Below are positions 26,337 to 35,800 of a DNA stretch of 64,000 nucleotides, piece after piece. The stretch spans positions 105,789 through 169,788 of the forward strand of contig NZ_NNBP01000024.1 of NCBI RefSeq assembly GCF_002803155.1, in the 5' to 3' direction. The position numbers and the translations under genes are program-made. The notes below the pieces were generated by a model that was given only the letters and a program-made list of their open reading frames with translations, was not told where the DNA came from and ran no database searches. How positions within the stretch are numbered: the stretch's first letter is position 1; every line of letters begins with the position of its first letter. Origin of the DNA: Streptomyces sp. CB02959 (GTDB lineage Bacteria; Actinomycetota; Actinomycetes; Streptomycetales; Streptomycetaceae).

Positions 26337-27284
26337 TCAGGCGTGCGGTGACAGGCCGTCGTCCACGGAGACGTTCTGGGCTTCCAGCGTGAAGCTGGAG
26401 TTCCTGGCCTGTTCGAGGATCAGGGCGGCGAAGTCCTCCTCGACGTGCCCCGCGCCAATGGCACCCGCGACGAGCTGAGCTGTGGCGGCGGCGAGCGGCA
26501 TCGGAACCTCCAACTCCCGGGCGGCAGACAGCCCCAGGTCGAAGTCCTTGCGCAGCAGCGGCATGGTGAACGTCGGCGTGAAGTCCAGGTTGACCAGCGC
26601 AGGCGACTTGTAGCGGGTGTAGAGCGAGCCCATCACAGAGTCGTTGAGGAATTCCAGGAAGGCGGAACGGCTGACACCGCCCTTCTCCGCAAGCACGGTG
26701 ATCTCGGCGAGCGACTGGGTGACGACACCGAGGAACACGTTGTGCGCGATCTTGACGAGACGGGCGACCTCGCCCTCGCCGACGTAGCTCACCCCACGCC
26801 CCAGCAAGGCGAGCAACGGCTCGACTTGGTCGAACGCCTCGCGCGAGCCGGAGACCGCAATGGTCAACTTGCCCGCGGCGATCACCTTCGGGTTCCCACT
26901 CACCGGGGCGGCCAGGAAGTCGGCCCCACGCTTGGCAGCTTCCTTCCGCATCAGCGCGGACATCTGCGTGGACACCGTGGAGCTGTCGACCAGCACCCCC
27001 GGTGCGGCATCGGGCGAGGTCAGCACACCATCCGGCCCCGTGGTGACCGCCTCCAGGTCGGGCGAGGCGGAGACCATGGTGAAGACAACGTCCCGGTCGG
27101 CCAGACCGGCCGGCCGGTCGACAACGACGGCTCCCCGTTCAGCCAGCGGTTCGGCCTTGGCACGGGTCCTGTTGTAGACGGCTACGTCGTGCCCCGCGTC
27201 CAGCAGCCGGGCGGCGAGTTGGAAGCCCATACGGCCGGTACCGATCCAGCCAATGCGCGGGCGGTCCTGGGCGACATACGGCAT
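26337..27284 (-). CDS. NAD(P)-dependent beta-hydroxyacid dehydrogenase (3-hydroxyisobutyrate dehydrogenase-like)
   Basis: 315 residues from ATG 27284. The Rossmann motif IGWIGTGRMGFQLAARLLDA lies near residues 10-30. The substrate-binding signature FLAAPVSGNPKVIAAGKLTI is present, and VARLVKIAHNVFLGVVTQSL contains the catalytic Lys. The C-terminal helical domain is complete (LLRKDFDLGLSAARELEVPM). It oxidises a 3-hydroxy acid or reduces the semialdehyde; the substrate is unknown. It sits between the replication and telomere genes on the opposite strand, probably as cargo. Confidence 0.92.
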   Translation of the reverse strand: MPYVAQDRPRIGWIGTGRMGFQLAARLLDAGHDVAVYNRTRAKAEPLAERGAVVVDRPAGLADRDVVFTMVSASPDLEAVTTGPDGVLTSPDAAPGVLVDSSTVSTQMSALMRKEAAKRGADFLAAPVSGNPKVIAAGKLTIAVSGSREAFDQVEPLLALLGRGVSYVGEGEVARLVKIAHNVFLGVVTQSLAEITVLAEKGGVSRSAFLEFLNDSVMGSLYTRYKSPALVNLDFTPTFTMPLLRKDFDLGLSAARELEVPMPLAAATAQLVAGAIGAGHVEEDFAALILEQARNSSFTLEAQNVSVDDGLSPHA

Positions 27285-27742
27285 TTCTCTACCTCGATCC
27301 TGGAAGACGGCTCGACCCGTGCAGCCCCGCAGTTCCACCGGCCGGCCCGTGGCATACGACCGACCACGTACAGCTCGCGACGGCCGCTGCATCAGGTTGC
27401 ACGACAATCCGGTCCTGCCTGAAGCAGCGAGGTCGAAACCCGCCGAACCACACCCGCGCACGCGAGCACATGTGAGTCTGCGTTCACGCACGCTCGCTCG
27501 GCTTGCGGCGCACCTGTCGGCCCACCAGGGGGGACGGGGTGTCTCGCAGGGGTGCCTCGCCTTTCCTCAGCTTGCGGCGGGGCACACCCGCAGCGGCCGT
27601 CCGTCGCTCCAGGCACAGCCCTTCCCGCGACGGAGCCGACCTGGGCGAAGGCCTCGACGGCATATCGACCGCTGCCAAATACACGTCTTCTCACTGGCTA
27701 ATATTTCGCTAGAACCTGCCTAAAACGAGGTAAGCTTGGAGC
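27285..27742. other. Intergenic region upstream of the tap-like gene
   Basis: About 460 bases between divergent genes. No protein-like frame. The last 60 bases (27690-27740) are AT-richer and contain CTAATATTTCG and TAAAACGAGG, where the promoter of the telomere genes should lie; a GGAG site precedes ATG 27743. Confidence 0.4.
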
Positions 27743-29314
27743 ATGAGTGAGGGTCAGCTGGACAGTGTCGAGGCGTTGCTGGAAGAGGCGCGGCTGATGG
27801 CGTGGATGCCGTCTCCCGTCGAGCGGCTGCGCCTGCGGGAGGCGGCGGGGCTGTCGCGGGCCCAGGTCGCGGCCGCCGTCGGTGTGGGTCGGCAGACCGT
27901 CGCCAACTGGGAGTCGGGCGAGACGGACCCGCAGCCGCCCGGGCGCGGGAAGTACCTGAAGCTGCTGAAGGGTCTCGCGGAGATCCACCCCGCCTCCAGC
28001 CCCGAGGCCGCTGGACCGCACACCCCCGACGAACCGCCCACCCCGCAGCCACTGCCTTCCGCCAGGGAACTGCCGCCGACCGCGTTCCGCCCCGACGGCC
28101 TGGTGGCGCAAGGCGACCCCGAACCGTGCATCCGCTGCGGCGTGGTGACCCCGTTCAAGGCCACCGACGGCCGCTCCCTGCACCCCGGCGCGATGTGCCA
28201 GCCCCTCGCTGACACGCCCCGGGCCGCCACCCCTGTGGTCGCCCAGGTTCCGGCACTGGCCGCACCTGTACAGCCGTCCCCGACCCCGGCGCGGGTCCCG
28301 TCGCGACCGCAGCGCCGGGCCCAGTCCTCCGCCCGCGCCCAGGCCGAGACCAACACCTTGATCACCGGTGCCGTGCACGAGGAGTTGGAGCGTGCCGAGG
28401 GCGATGCGGACGTCGCGCTGCAGGCGTTGGTCAAGCGGGCGATCCCGGATGTGATGCGGCTGTTCGAGGAGACCCGGGCGACCGCGCGGTACCAGTACAC
28501 GGCGTATCCGTCGCTGCCGGACATCTTGCACAAGCCGTCGAAGCGGGAGCCGGACCAGATCTGGGAGGCCCGCCCCAACTTCCACCACCCCCACTACTCC
28601 CTCAAGGCGGCCGGGGATGTGCAGGTCACGGCCCTGGACGCCAATGCCGCCTACCTCAGCGCACTGAAGTGCTGGCTGCCCATCGGCAAGTTGGAGCACC
28701 ACGCGGGCAGCGACGGCGTGGATGCGAAACGTTCCGGCGTCCACCTCATCACCCCCGCACCGTGGAACCACCCGCACCTGCCCGACCCGCTCGGGGACCG
28801 TGAGGAACCCGGCGCCCTGTGGATCACCGACGCGACGTTGCGCCTGCTGCTGCGCCTGTCGGGTCCGAAGTACGGCCTGATCGAGGCGCCGACGGTGCAC
28901 GAGTCGTGGACGTCGGGTGCGACGGAGAACTTCCTGGACGCCCTGCGCAAGGTCCTGGCCGCCGCTCGGGAGACGGCCCTGGCCGAGGACGACTCGATCG
29001 CCGAGGGGTACGTGAAGGCGATGTACTCGAAGTTCATCTCGACGATGGGGGAGTCGATCCACAACCGCGAGATCCAGCGGCCGGACTGGATGCACATCAT
29101 CCACAGTCAGGCGTACGCGAACCTGTGGGGCAAGGCGTACAAGGCCCACCAGGCCGGTCTGGAGGTCATCGCGATGATGGGTACCGACGAACTCCACGTC
29201 GTTGGTGACTGGCGGCAGGTCTTCACCGAGGGCCGCGGCCTGACCCAGATGAAGGTCAAGCACAGTGACGCGAAAGCCTCCGGTGAGTACACCGTAGGCC
29301 GGGTGGCCCGGTAA
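27743..29314 (+). CDS. Tap-like telomere-associated protein with polymerase-like motifs
   Basis: 523 residues. Residues 28-62 are an XRE-type helix-turn-helix (LREAAGLSRAQVAAAVGVGR, then QTVANWESGETDP), followed by the tail KYLKLLKGLAEIHP, as at the start of Streptomyces Tap proteins. A CxxC...C group lies at 129/132/152. The C-terminal half has spaced motifs resembling family-B polymerases: LDANAAYLSAL (298-308), KAMYSKFISTMGES (425-438) and MMGTDELHV (478-486). Tap is known to bind the 3' telomere overhang and recruit the terminal protein Tpg. It is shorter than typical Tap (about 700+ residues). The next gene overlaps its stop (TAATG) and looks like a tpg. Confidence 0.72.
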   Translation: MSEGQLDSVEALLEEARLMAWMPSPVERLRLREAAGLSRAQVAAAVGVGRQTVANWESGETDPQPPGRGKYLKLLKGLAEIHPASSPEAAGPHTPDEPPTPQPLPSARELPPTAFRPDGLVAQGDPEPCIRCGVVTPFKATDGRSLHPGAMCQPLADTPRAATPVVAQVPALAAPVQPSPTPARVPSRPQRRAQSSARAQAETNTLITGAVHEELERAEGDADVALQALVKRAIPDVMRLFEETRATARYQYTAYPSLPDILHKPSKREPDQIWEARPNFHHPHYSLKAAGDVQVTALDANAAYLSALKCWLPIGKLEHHAGSDGVDAKRSGVHLITPAPWNHPHLPDPLGDREEPGALWITDATLRLLLRLSGPKYGLIEAPTVHESWTSGATENFLDALRKVLAAARETALAEDDSIAEGYVKAMYSKFISTMGESIHNREIQRPDWMHIIHSQAYANLWGKAYKAHQAGLEVIAMMGTDELHVVGDWRQVFTEGRGLTQMKVKHSDAKASGEYTVGRVAR

Positions 29315-29901
29315 TGGCTCTGGATTCGCGGTGGCGCAGGATCGGCCACTACGGCGCCCGGGCCCTGCCCGGCTGGGTCTGCACTGCCGAAGGCATCGAC
29401 CGGATGGTCACCGGCATCGAATCCCCGGTCACCTCCGAACGCGGGCTGTCCGCCCGCCTGCGCTACCTGACCGCCTCCGACGTGGGCTACGAAGCCATGG
29501 ACCGCGCTGGCATCCACGTCCGCCCCCGCACCCTCATGGCGTGGTTGGCCGAGGAACGCATGCCCAGTAAGGCGAACCTCGCGCGCCTGGATGTGGCGTA
29601 CTGGGACCTACGGCGTCGCAACGTGGTCGCCGACCTCAAGCGCCGCCTCGCCAACCGCGGCCGTGGCACCCGCGTCGAGATCGACCCCGCCGATCAGTCG
29701 CAGGTGGACCCCCGCCACCGCCGGGATGTGGAGACGCGTTCCATCAACGTTCGCGGTCTGATCTGGGACCGGGCCGTCGACGCGTGGATCACGCACGACG
29801 CCCGTGAACTCGAAGCGATCTGGGACGAGATCATCCAAGGCGGCCTGGGCACCGACTGGGACGCCTACACCTACGTCTCCTCCGTCGGCTGGGCCGCCTG
29901 A
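29314..29901 (+). CDS. Tpg-like telomere terminal protein
   Basis: 195 residues, start overlapping the previous stop by one base. A helix-turn-helix lies at about 58-82 (YEAMDRAGIHVRPRTLMAWL), followed by a basic stretch (RRRNVVADLKRRLANRGRGT near 100-119), VETRSINVRGL, and an acidic C-terminal domain ending AYTYVSSVGWAA. Size, HTH plus C-terminal layout and position behind the tap-like gene match Tpg, which becomes covalently bound to telomere 5' ends and primes end-patching. The primer residue (Thr or Ser in known Tpg) cannot be identified by eye. A decayed second copy lies at 42955-43231. Confidence 0.7.
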   Translation: MALDSRWRRIGHYGARALPGWVCTAEGIDRMVTGIESPVTSERGLSARLRYLTASDVGYEAMDRAGIHVRPRTLMAWLAEERMPSKANLARLDVAYWDLRRRNVVADLKRRLANRGRGTRVEIDPADQSQVDPRHRRDVETRSINVRGLIWDRAVDAWITHDARELEAIWDEIIQGGLGTDWDAYTYVSSVGWAA

Positions 29902-30191
29902 CCACGTGTGGGATCTCAGCTTCCGTGTCCCAATCTCACGGCCGATGTCCTACCGGTGGCCATTCCTGAGACTCCGCAGGTCAGCGGCCCTGTTCTGTCG
30001 CATTGAAGCTGTCGGATTGTCGACGATCAAGTTTTTCCCCAGGTTGGGCGGTTTGAGCGTCATGTAATTCCCCATCCCGAATTCTCCTAATTGGCCATGG
30101 GTAGCGCGGAGGTCGGGATCGAGGGGCCTGGTCGTCGCGGAGCTGCTCATGTTCCTCGTTCCGTGGTTCGGATGGCCGATGGGCAGCCCGG

Positions 30192-31811
30192 ATGGCGAGG
30201 AGAACGTTCGTCGTGGTCGACATCACCGAGATCTACGTCCACTGGTACGCAGGTCGCTCGAAGAGCGAGCTGGCCGCGTCGCTGGGGGTGGACCGCAAGA
30301 CCGTCAGGAAGTACCTGGCCCCGGCGGAAGCGGCCGGGATCAGCCCGGGCGGGCCGCCGATGAGTGAGGCGGACTGGTCGAAGCTGATCAAGGAGTGGTT
30401 CCCCGGCCTCATCGACAGACGGCTCAGGCAGGTGACCTGGCCGGACATCGACCAGCACCGCGACTACATCAAGAGCCTGCTCGGGACGGTGACCGTCTCG
30501 ACGATCCACCAGCGGCTGCGTGACGAGCACAAGCTGCAGGTGTCGATCTCCTCGTTCCGTCGCTGGGTGCATGCGACGCTGCCGGACGAGGTGGCGAAGT
30601 CGCAGGTCACCGTGTTGCGTGACGAGATCGAGCCCGGTTCGGAGGCTCAGATCGACTATGGCTTCCTCGGGCAGTGGATCGATCCGCGGTCCGGGAAGCG
30701 CCATCGGGTCTGGGCGTTCGTGATGGTGCTGCCGTGTTCGCGGCATATGTTCGTCCGGCCGGCGCTGCACCTGGACCAGCATGCATGGACGGAAGCGCAC
30801 GTCGCGGCCTTCCGATACTTCGGCGGTGTCCCTCGTCGGCTCGTTCCGGACAACCTGAAGACCGGCGTCGACAAGCCCGACCTCTACGACCCGAAGATCA
30901 ACAAGGCGTATGCGGAACTGGCCACTCACTACGGCGCGTTGGTCGATCCGGCCCGGGCGGCGAAGCCGAAAGACAAGCCGCGGGTCGAACGGCCGATGCC
31001 CTATGTCCGCGACTCGTTCTGGCGAGGGCGGGAGTTCACCTCGATCGAGCACATGCAGGCCGAGGCCGTGGCCTGGAGCCAGCAGGTCGCCGGGCGACGG
31101 AAGTGCCGGCCACTGGGCGGGGCCGCCCCGATGGCCGTGTTCGACGCGTTGGAGGCGGCTGAGCTGCTGCCTCTGCCGCCGACTCCGTTTGTGCTGGCCC
31201 GCTGGTCGACGGCCACGGTCGGCCCGGACATCCACATCAAGGTCGGCCGCACCCTCTACTCGGTGCCGTGGAAGCTGATCGGCCGAAAGGTCGACGTCCG
31301 CTCGACCGCCACGATGGTCCAGGTCTTCCACGACGGTTCCCTGGTCAAGACCCACACCGCTCTTGACCAGGGAAAACGCACCGACAAGAGCGATTATCCG
31401 CCAGAGAAGATCGCCTTCCAGATGCGGACGCCGGTCTGGTGCCGCAGCCAGGCGTCCGAGATCGGTGACGCCTGCCGCGAGGTCGTCGACCAGCTGCTGG
31501 AGGTCAACGTCCTCTATCGGCTCCGCGCTGCCCAGGGGGTGCTCGGGTTGCGAAAGAAGTACGGCGACACACGGCTGGAGGCTGCCTGCGCGAGGGCCAT
31601 CGCGGTCGGCGACCCGTCCTACCGCACCATCAAGGGCATCCTCATCGCCGGCACCGAGGCCGATCCTGAGCCCGAGACCAGCGGAGACGCGGGGGCCGCG
31701 GCATTCCTCCACGGTCCCGCCCGGCTCTTCGCCACCGTCGCGACCCCCGACACGACGGATGACGACCACGACGACCAGGTTCACGACGAAGCCGAGGTGG
31801 AAGCCCGATGA
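30192..31811 (+). CDS. istA: IS21 transposase IstA
   Basis: 539 residues. N-terminal HTH (YAGRSKSELAASLGVDRKTV near 19-38), then DDE core: AQIDYG (Asp 155), RRLVPDNLKTGV (Asp 220), and KPRVERPMPYVRDSFW (Glu 266), followed by the C-terminal strand domain (GRTLYSVPWKLIGRKVDVRS). Length and motif spacing are normal for the family. It cuts and joins the element's ends, with IstB as helper. ATG 30192 is used; upstream in-frame sequence is not protein-like. Confidence 0.95.
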   Translation: MARRTFVVVDITEIYVHWYAGRSKSELAASLGVDRKTVRKYLAPAEAAGISPGGPPMSEADWSKLIKEWFPGLIDRRLRQVTWPDIDQHRDYIKSLLGTVTVSTIHQRLRDEHKLQVSISSFRRWVHATLPDEVAKSQVTVLRDEIEPGSEAQIDYGFLGQWIDPRSGKRHRVWAFVMVLPCSRHMFVRPALHLDQHAWTEAHVAAFRYFGGVPRRLVPDNLKTGVDKPDLYDPKINKAYAELATHYGALVDPARAAKPKDKPRVERPMPYVRDSFWRGREFTSIEHMQAEAVAWSQQVAGRRKCRPLGGAAPMAVFDALEAAELLPLPPTPFVLARWSTATVGPDIHIKVGRTLYSVPWKLIGRKVDVRSTATMVQVFHDGSLVKTHTALDQGKRTDKSDYPPEKIAFQMRTPVWCRSQASEIGDACREVVDQLLEVNVLYRLRAAQGVLGLRKKYGDTRLEAACARAIAVGDPSYRTIKGILIAGTEADPEPETSGDAGAAAFLHGPARLFATVATPDTTDDDHDDQVHDEAEVEAR

Positions 31812-32566
31812 CTGTGATGGATGCCGCCCTGCGGGAGTCGCTCAAGGCTCTGCGACTGTCCGGCATGCTGGAAACCCTGGACGCCCGCCTGGCCCAGGCC
31901 CATGGCGGCGAGCTCGGCCACCTCGACTTCCTCCAGGTCCTCTGCCAGGACGAGATCACCCGTCGCGAGACCGTCGCGTTCCAACGGCGCTTGCAGCGGG
32001 CGAAGTTCGAGCAGCAGGTCACCCTGGAGGAGTTCGACTTCACCGCCTCCTCGAAACTGCCCGCCGCCCAGATCCGCGACCTAGGAGCCCTGCGCTGGCT
32101 CCATGCCGGCGAGTCGGTCATCCTCTTCGGCCCCGTCGGCGTCGGGAAGACCCACATCGCCCAGGCTCTCGGCCACCTCGCCGTCCGCCAGGGCGCCCAT
32201 GTGCGCTTCGCCAAGACCAGCCGCGTCCTCGCCGACCTCGCCGGCGGCCACGCGGACCGCACCTGGGAGAAACGCGTCCGCGAACTCGTTCGCCCCGACG
32301 TCCTCATCCTCGACGACTTCGCCATGCGTCAGCTGTCCGCAGCCCAGGCCGACGACCTCTACGAGCTTGTCTCCGAGCGGCAGGGACGCTCGCTGATCAT
32401 CACCAGCAACAGGGCGCCCAGCGACTGGTATCCCCTCTTCCCCAACCCCGTCGTCGCCGAGTCCCTCCTGGACCGGCTCATCAACACCAGCCACCAGGTG
32501 ATCATGAACGGGCCCAGCTACCGCCCGAACAAGCGGCCCAGGAACCCCACCGACAAGACTAAGTAG
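31808..32566 (+). CDS. istB: IS21 helper ATPase IstB
   Basis: 252 residues, start overlapping istA (ATGA). AAA+ ATPase: Walker A FGPVGVGKTHIAQAL near residues 107-121, Walker B VLILDDFAM near 165, and SLIITSNRAPSDWYPLFPNP with sensor residues. The N-terminal helical region (ALRESLKALRLSGMLETLDA) is typical. It remodels target DNA to recruit IstA. Confidence 0.95.
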   Translation: MTVMDAALRESLKALRLSGMLETLDARLAQAHGGELGHLDFLQVLCQDEITRRETVAFQRRLQRAKFEQQVTLEEFDFTASSKLPAAQIRDLGALRWLHAGESVILFGPVGVGKTHIAQALGHLAVRQGAHVRFAKTSRVLADLAGGHADRTWEKRVRELVRPDVLILDDFAMRQLSAAQADDLYELVSERQGRSLIITSNRAPSDWYPLFPNPVVAESLLDRLINTSHQVIMNGPSYRPNKRPRNPTDKTK

Positions 32567-32924
32567 GAAGAACCGGTGGACGTCGTCGGGATACTTGGCA
32601 GTAGAGGCGGTCGCTGGCGGTCCTTCATCCGGACGCGGCGTTTCGGCAATCAGTTTGGATGGCTGTGCCTAAAAGCGCTCCGCAGTGAACGCGCGTTTGC
32701 CGGCCGCGGCCCCCATCGGGGCCGGTGGGGCGCCGGTGGAGTAGGGACCCTACGTCGGTGCGGCGTATCGCGGTTGCCCACGAAATCCGGTGGAGTCTCA
32801 GCGGCCGGAAGTGGTTGGGTCCTGCTCAATGCTTCGCTGACACGGCCCGGCACAGTGCGAGGCACAAGGTCCGAATCGCAGGCGCGGTCTAGCCCGCGTG
32901 TCGTCGAGTGATGGAGGTATCGCG

Positions 32925-33713
32925 GTGGCTGGTTATGGGGCGCTCTCCGACGTATACGAGTGGCTGATCGGGGACGACAGGCTGACCCCCGCCAACGCAG
33001 CCGCGGTCTACTACAGCGATGTCGTGGGCTCTCTGCCGCCCAACGCGCGCGTCCTCGACTGCGCGTGTGGAACCGGCCAGCTCGCCGTCGGTCTCGCGAG
33101 TCTTGGCCTTGACGTGGTCGCCGCAGACGCCAGTGATGGGATGGTTCGCCGGACCGAGAAGGTCGCCGACGAGCAGGGTGTCTCGCTTCGAGCCCTCCGC
33201 GCGAGTTGGGACGAGCTGCCCGACCACCTGGAGGACTCCACGTTCGATCTGGTGTTCTGCGTCGGCAATTCGCTCGGGCACGCCGAAGGCGCAGCCGGGC
33301 GCCTGACCGCACTGGAAGCAATGTCGCGGCTGCTGAATCCGGGTGGACGCCTTGTGCTCCACTCACGCAACTGGGAGCTCGTGCGATCCGCCGGCTCACG
33401 GGTAGACGTCCGCGATCGACTCATCCGCCGCAACGACCGCGATGCGGTCGTCAGCTACTACTGGCAGATCGAGCAGCGCTGGGAGCAGGAACACTTCCTT
33501 GAGATCGTGGTCGCCCAGATCGAGCCGGATGGGGCAGTGCGAGCCTGCTCGGAGCGGTTGTCCATCTGGCCCTACCGGTACGAGGACCTCGTGGCGCAGT
33601 TGCGCAGTGTCGGGCTCACGGTGCAGTCCACCACCTTCGACCCCGAGAGCGATGGATACCTGGTGGTCGCCAGCCGCGACCAGGCGCGAGGCACGTCTGA
33701 GCCTGCGCGCTGA
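32925..33713 (+). CDS. Class I SAM-dependent methyltransferase
   Basis: 262 residues from GTG 32925 (GGAGG at 32913-32917 with 7-base spacing). SAM-binding motif I ARVLDCACGTGQLAVGLASL at about 42-60, post-I acid in LDVVAADASDGMVRR, motif II TFDLVFCVGNSLGHAEGAAG, motif III LLNPGGRLVLHSRNW. This is the glycine-N-methyltransferase-like small-molecule type. Substrate unknown; cytoplasmic. The 32567-32924 stretch before it shows no gene. Confidence 0.9.
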   Translation: MAGYGALSDVYEWLIGDDRLTPANAAAVYYSDVVGSLPPNARVLDCACGTGQLAVGLASLGLDVVAADASDGMVRRTEKVADEQGVSLRALRASWDELPDHLEDSTFDLVFCVGNSLGHAEGAAGRLTALEAMSRLLNPGGRLVLHSRNWELVRSAGSRVDVRDRLIRRNDRDAVVSYYWQIEQRWEQEHFLEIVVAQIEPDGAVRACSERLSIWPYRYEDLVAQLRSVGLTVQSTTFDPESDGYLVVASRDQARGTSEPAR

Positions 33714-33903
33714 TCCGCCTTTCGCCGTTGTCGCTGCCGACCTGCCGACAGACGAAGCAGAGGCCGCCTCCTTGATCGGCAACGGCTCAGACAAGATCGT
33801 CGGTGGCTCGAAGAAGTACGTACTGGGGCGCTTCAATGACCTGCGCGAGTTCTACCGGGGTGCATCCCAACGGCAGCTTCTCGTCGTGCTCTGGTGGGAC
33901 TGA
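33714..33903 (+). pseudogene. C-terminal remnant of an unknown protein
   Basis: A frame ending with TGA near 33903 reads DPPFAVVAADLPTDEAEAAS, then LIGNGSDKIVGGSKKYVLGR and FNDLREFYRGAS. It is protein-like but has no start of its own: upstream it becomes antisense-like sequence inside the methyltransferase gene. Family unknown. Confidence 0.35.
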
Positions 33904-34133
33904 CACGAACCGCCTCATCGTCGGCTCGCGTCAGCAGCTGGGGAATTACGTGAACTTCCGCATGAGGAATTACGTGAGCGTTCACACGGATTCCCACTCG
34001 TTCTCGTTCGTGCTGGCGGATTCTCATTGCGGTACACGCAAAAATCGCGACAGGGGGTGTGTCGTGGTTCGTCGGTATCTTGGCTTCGCGGCGATCGGAC
34101 AGCCCGATCGGCCATGTCACGAAGGAGCGTCAA

Positions 34134-34556
34134 GTGGGGTCTCAGGTCAATCCGTGCATCACGTTCAACGGCAACGCGCGGCAGGCGATGGAGTTTTACC
34201 GGGAGGTCTTCGGTGGCGAGTTGGAGTTGGGAACTGTGGCGGACTTCGGCTCACCGGACTCGCCCAACGCCGACAAGGTCATGCACTCTCGTTTGGACAC
34301 TCCCGCCGGCTATACGCTGATGGCATGGGACTATCCCGATGACAGGCCCGGCCACCCGCCCTATCGGCCAGGCAACAATGTCGCGGTCTTCCTCGACGGC
34401 GACGACCGGGGGCTTCGCGACTACTTCGAGAAGCTGTCCGTCGGTGGCACCGTCACGCTGCCTCTGGAAAAGCAGGTGTGGGGCGACGAGGCGGGCTCGC
34501 TGGTTGACCAGTTCGGGATCAGCTGGATGTTCAACATCACCGCCCAGCACCGCTGA
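34134..34556 (+). CDS. PhnB-like VOC-family protein
   Basis: 140 residues from GTG 34134 after GAAGGAGC. Typical of the PhnB/3-demethylubiquinone-type VOC fold: NPCITFNGNARQAMEFYREV near 6-25, HSRLDTPAGYTLMAWDYPDD in the middle and the terminal WGDEAGSLVDQFGISWMFNI. Such proteins are common in Streptomyces and are rarely characterised; probably ligand-binding or an enzyme. Confidence 0.9.
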   Translation: MGSQVNPCITFNGNARQAMEFYREVFGGELELGTVADFGSPDSPNADKVMHSRLDTPAGYTLMAWDYPDDRPGHPPYRPGNNVAVFLDGDDRGLRDYFEKLSVGGTVTLPLEKQVWGDEAGSLVDQFGISWMFNITAQHR

Positions 34557-34845
34557 TCGGCGACCGAGTCTCCTATCCTAGTAGGACTCGGGATTCGCCC
34601 GGATCTACACCACCCTCGGAACCCAGGACCCTCTCTACCGACGGTTCTGTCTCTATCGCGAACGAGACTTCCGCGAAAGCCACATCGTTTGAGAAAACCG
34701 GACTCCTGTGATCTCAAACGATCTGGCACCCCAGCAGGTCAGAGGCTCGCCACCTGACAGGCTCACTGCGACAGGACAGGCCCAGCCCGGGACGCGATCC
34801 CCGAGGATTCGGACACGGCCGTGAGACTGGGCAGCCGGACACGGC

Positions 34846-35454
34846 GTGAGACAGCGCGTGAACCCGCAGGTCACGGCGGCGCTCCCGGACACGAGCGGCG
34901 AGACCCTACACACGCCGACCAGGCCCGCCACGTTCCTGCCCAAGGCCGTTGTCAGTGGGGAGTGCCATGGTGGCCGGGTGATTACCCAAAAGCTGGCCAT
35001 GCGGTTCTTGGTCGATGAGACCACCAACTGCTCGATCCCGCTGGCTCCACAGCGATTCCGTGTTCAGCGCTTCAGCGAACACGACTTCGTCCACTTCGGG
35101 CACGTGCGGGTGCGCGCCTACAAGCACGCCAACCGGTGGAGGTTTCACGAACCGGATGTTCGCAAGGCCGGGCGCACGATCGCCGCGCTGCCGTGGGACC
35201 CCGACGACCTTGTCGACCCCCGGCTCGGCGACCACGTCCAGCCGGAGACAGCTTCAGCATTCACCGGTTGGCGGCACTCGATCCGTCGCACAATCCAAGG
35301 CGCGGCCTATGCAGCCGGCGTCCTTCGCCGTGATCCCCAACTCCCGGTACAGGCCCTCCAGGACGCCCTGCGCGGTGCTGCTGGTGCTCTGTCTCTGCTC
35401 GACGGTCATGTCTCGGCTCTCCCAGAGGACGACGGTCCGCGTCCGGCGCGGTAG
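34846..35454 (+). CDS. Hypothetical protein
   Basis: Up to 202 residues from GTG 34846, with good third-position GC bias throughout. Segments RFRVQRFSEHDFVHFGHVRV and RTIAALPWDPDDLVDPRLGD look real. The C-terminal third (QALQDALRGAAGALSLLDGH) overlaps a 51-residue minus frame with its own plausible start (MTVEQRQSTSSTAQGVLEGL), so one of the two is a shadow there. No domain recognised. Confidence 0.4.
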   Translation: MRQRVNPQVTAALPDTSGETLHTPTRPATFLPKAVVSGECHGGRVITQKLAMRFLVDETTNCSIPLAPQRFRVQRFSEHDFVHFGHVRVRAYKHANRWRFHEPDVRKAGRTIAALPWDPDDLVDPRLGDHVQPETASAFTGWRHSIRRTIQGAAYAAGVLRRDPQLPVQALQDALRGAAGALSLLDGHVSALPEDDGPRPAR

Positions 35455-35800
35455 CCGCCCCCTTGCGGCGGCCTCCACCACAACAGCCGATCCGCTTGCC
35501 CACCGTCCAATATCAGTTCACCGCATCACTGATATCCCCGGCCATATGAGACCAGGCGACGCCCCGGAAACATCCCCCGTCGTATCGATCCGTCGCCCGA
35601 CGAATATGGGACCGTGCAGCTGCCCTCCGGGTTATCCGGCCACCGGAACGAGGCAGCGCGGTACCGAGTGAGGCAAGCTGAAGATGGCCTGGGCAGACCT
35701 CCCGCGGTGGCATGACCAGTGGGATGCGGATGATCATCTCGCCTGTTGAACTCTGCCATCGGGAATGGCACCCGGAACCGACGCAACGAGGCAGGACGCC

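Larger units (their letters stand above)
30192..32566 (+). mobile_element. IS21-family insertion sequence (coding part; ends not defined)
   Basis: istA and istB are intact and overlap by 4 bases, so the element may be active. The terminal repeats were not found by eye; they should lie within 29902-30191 and 32567-32700. The gene-free flank at 29902-30191 holds no other gene. Confidence 0.8.

Noticed and set aside
29902..32700. Terminal inverted repeats of the IS21 element
   Set aside because: I compared the flanks by eye and found no convincing matching ends, so no boundaries are given.
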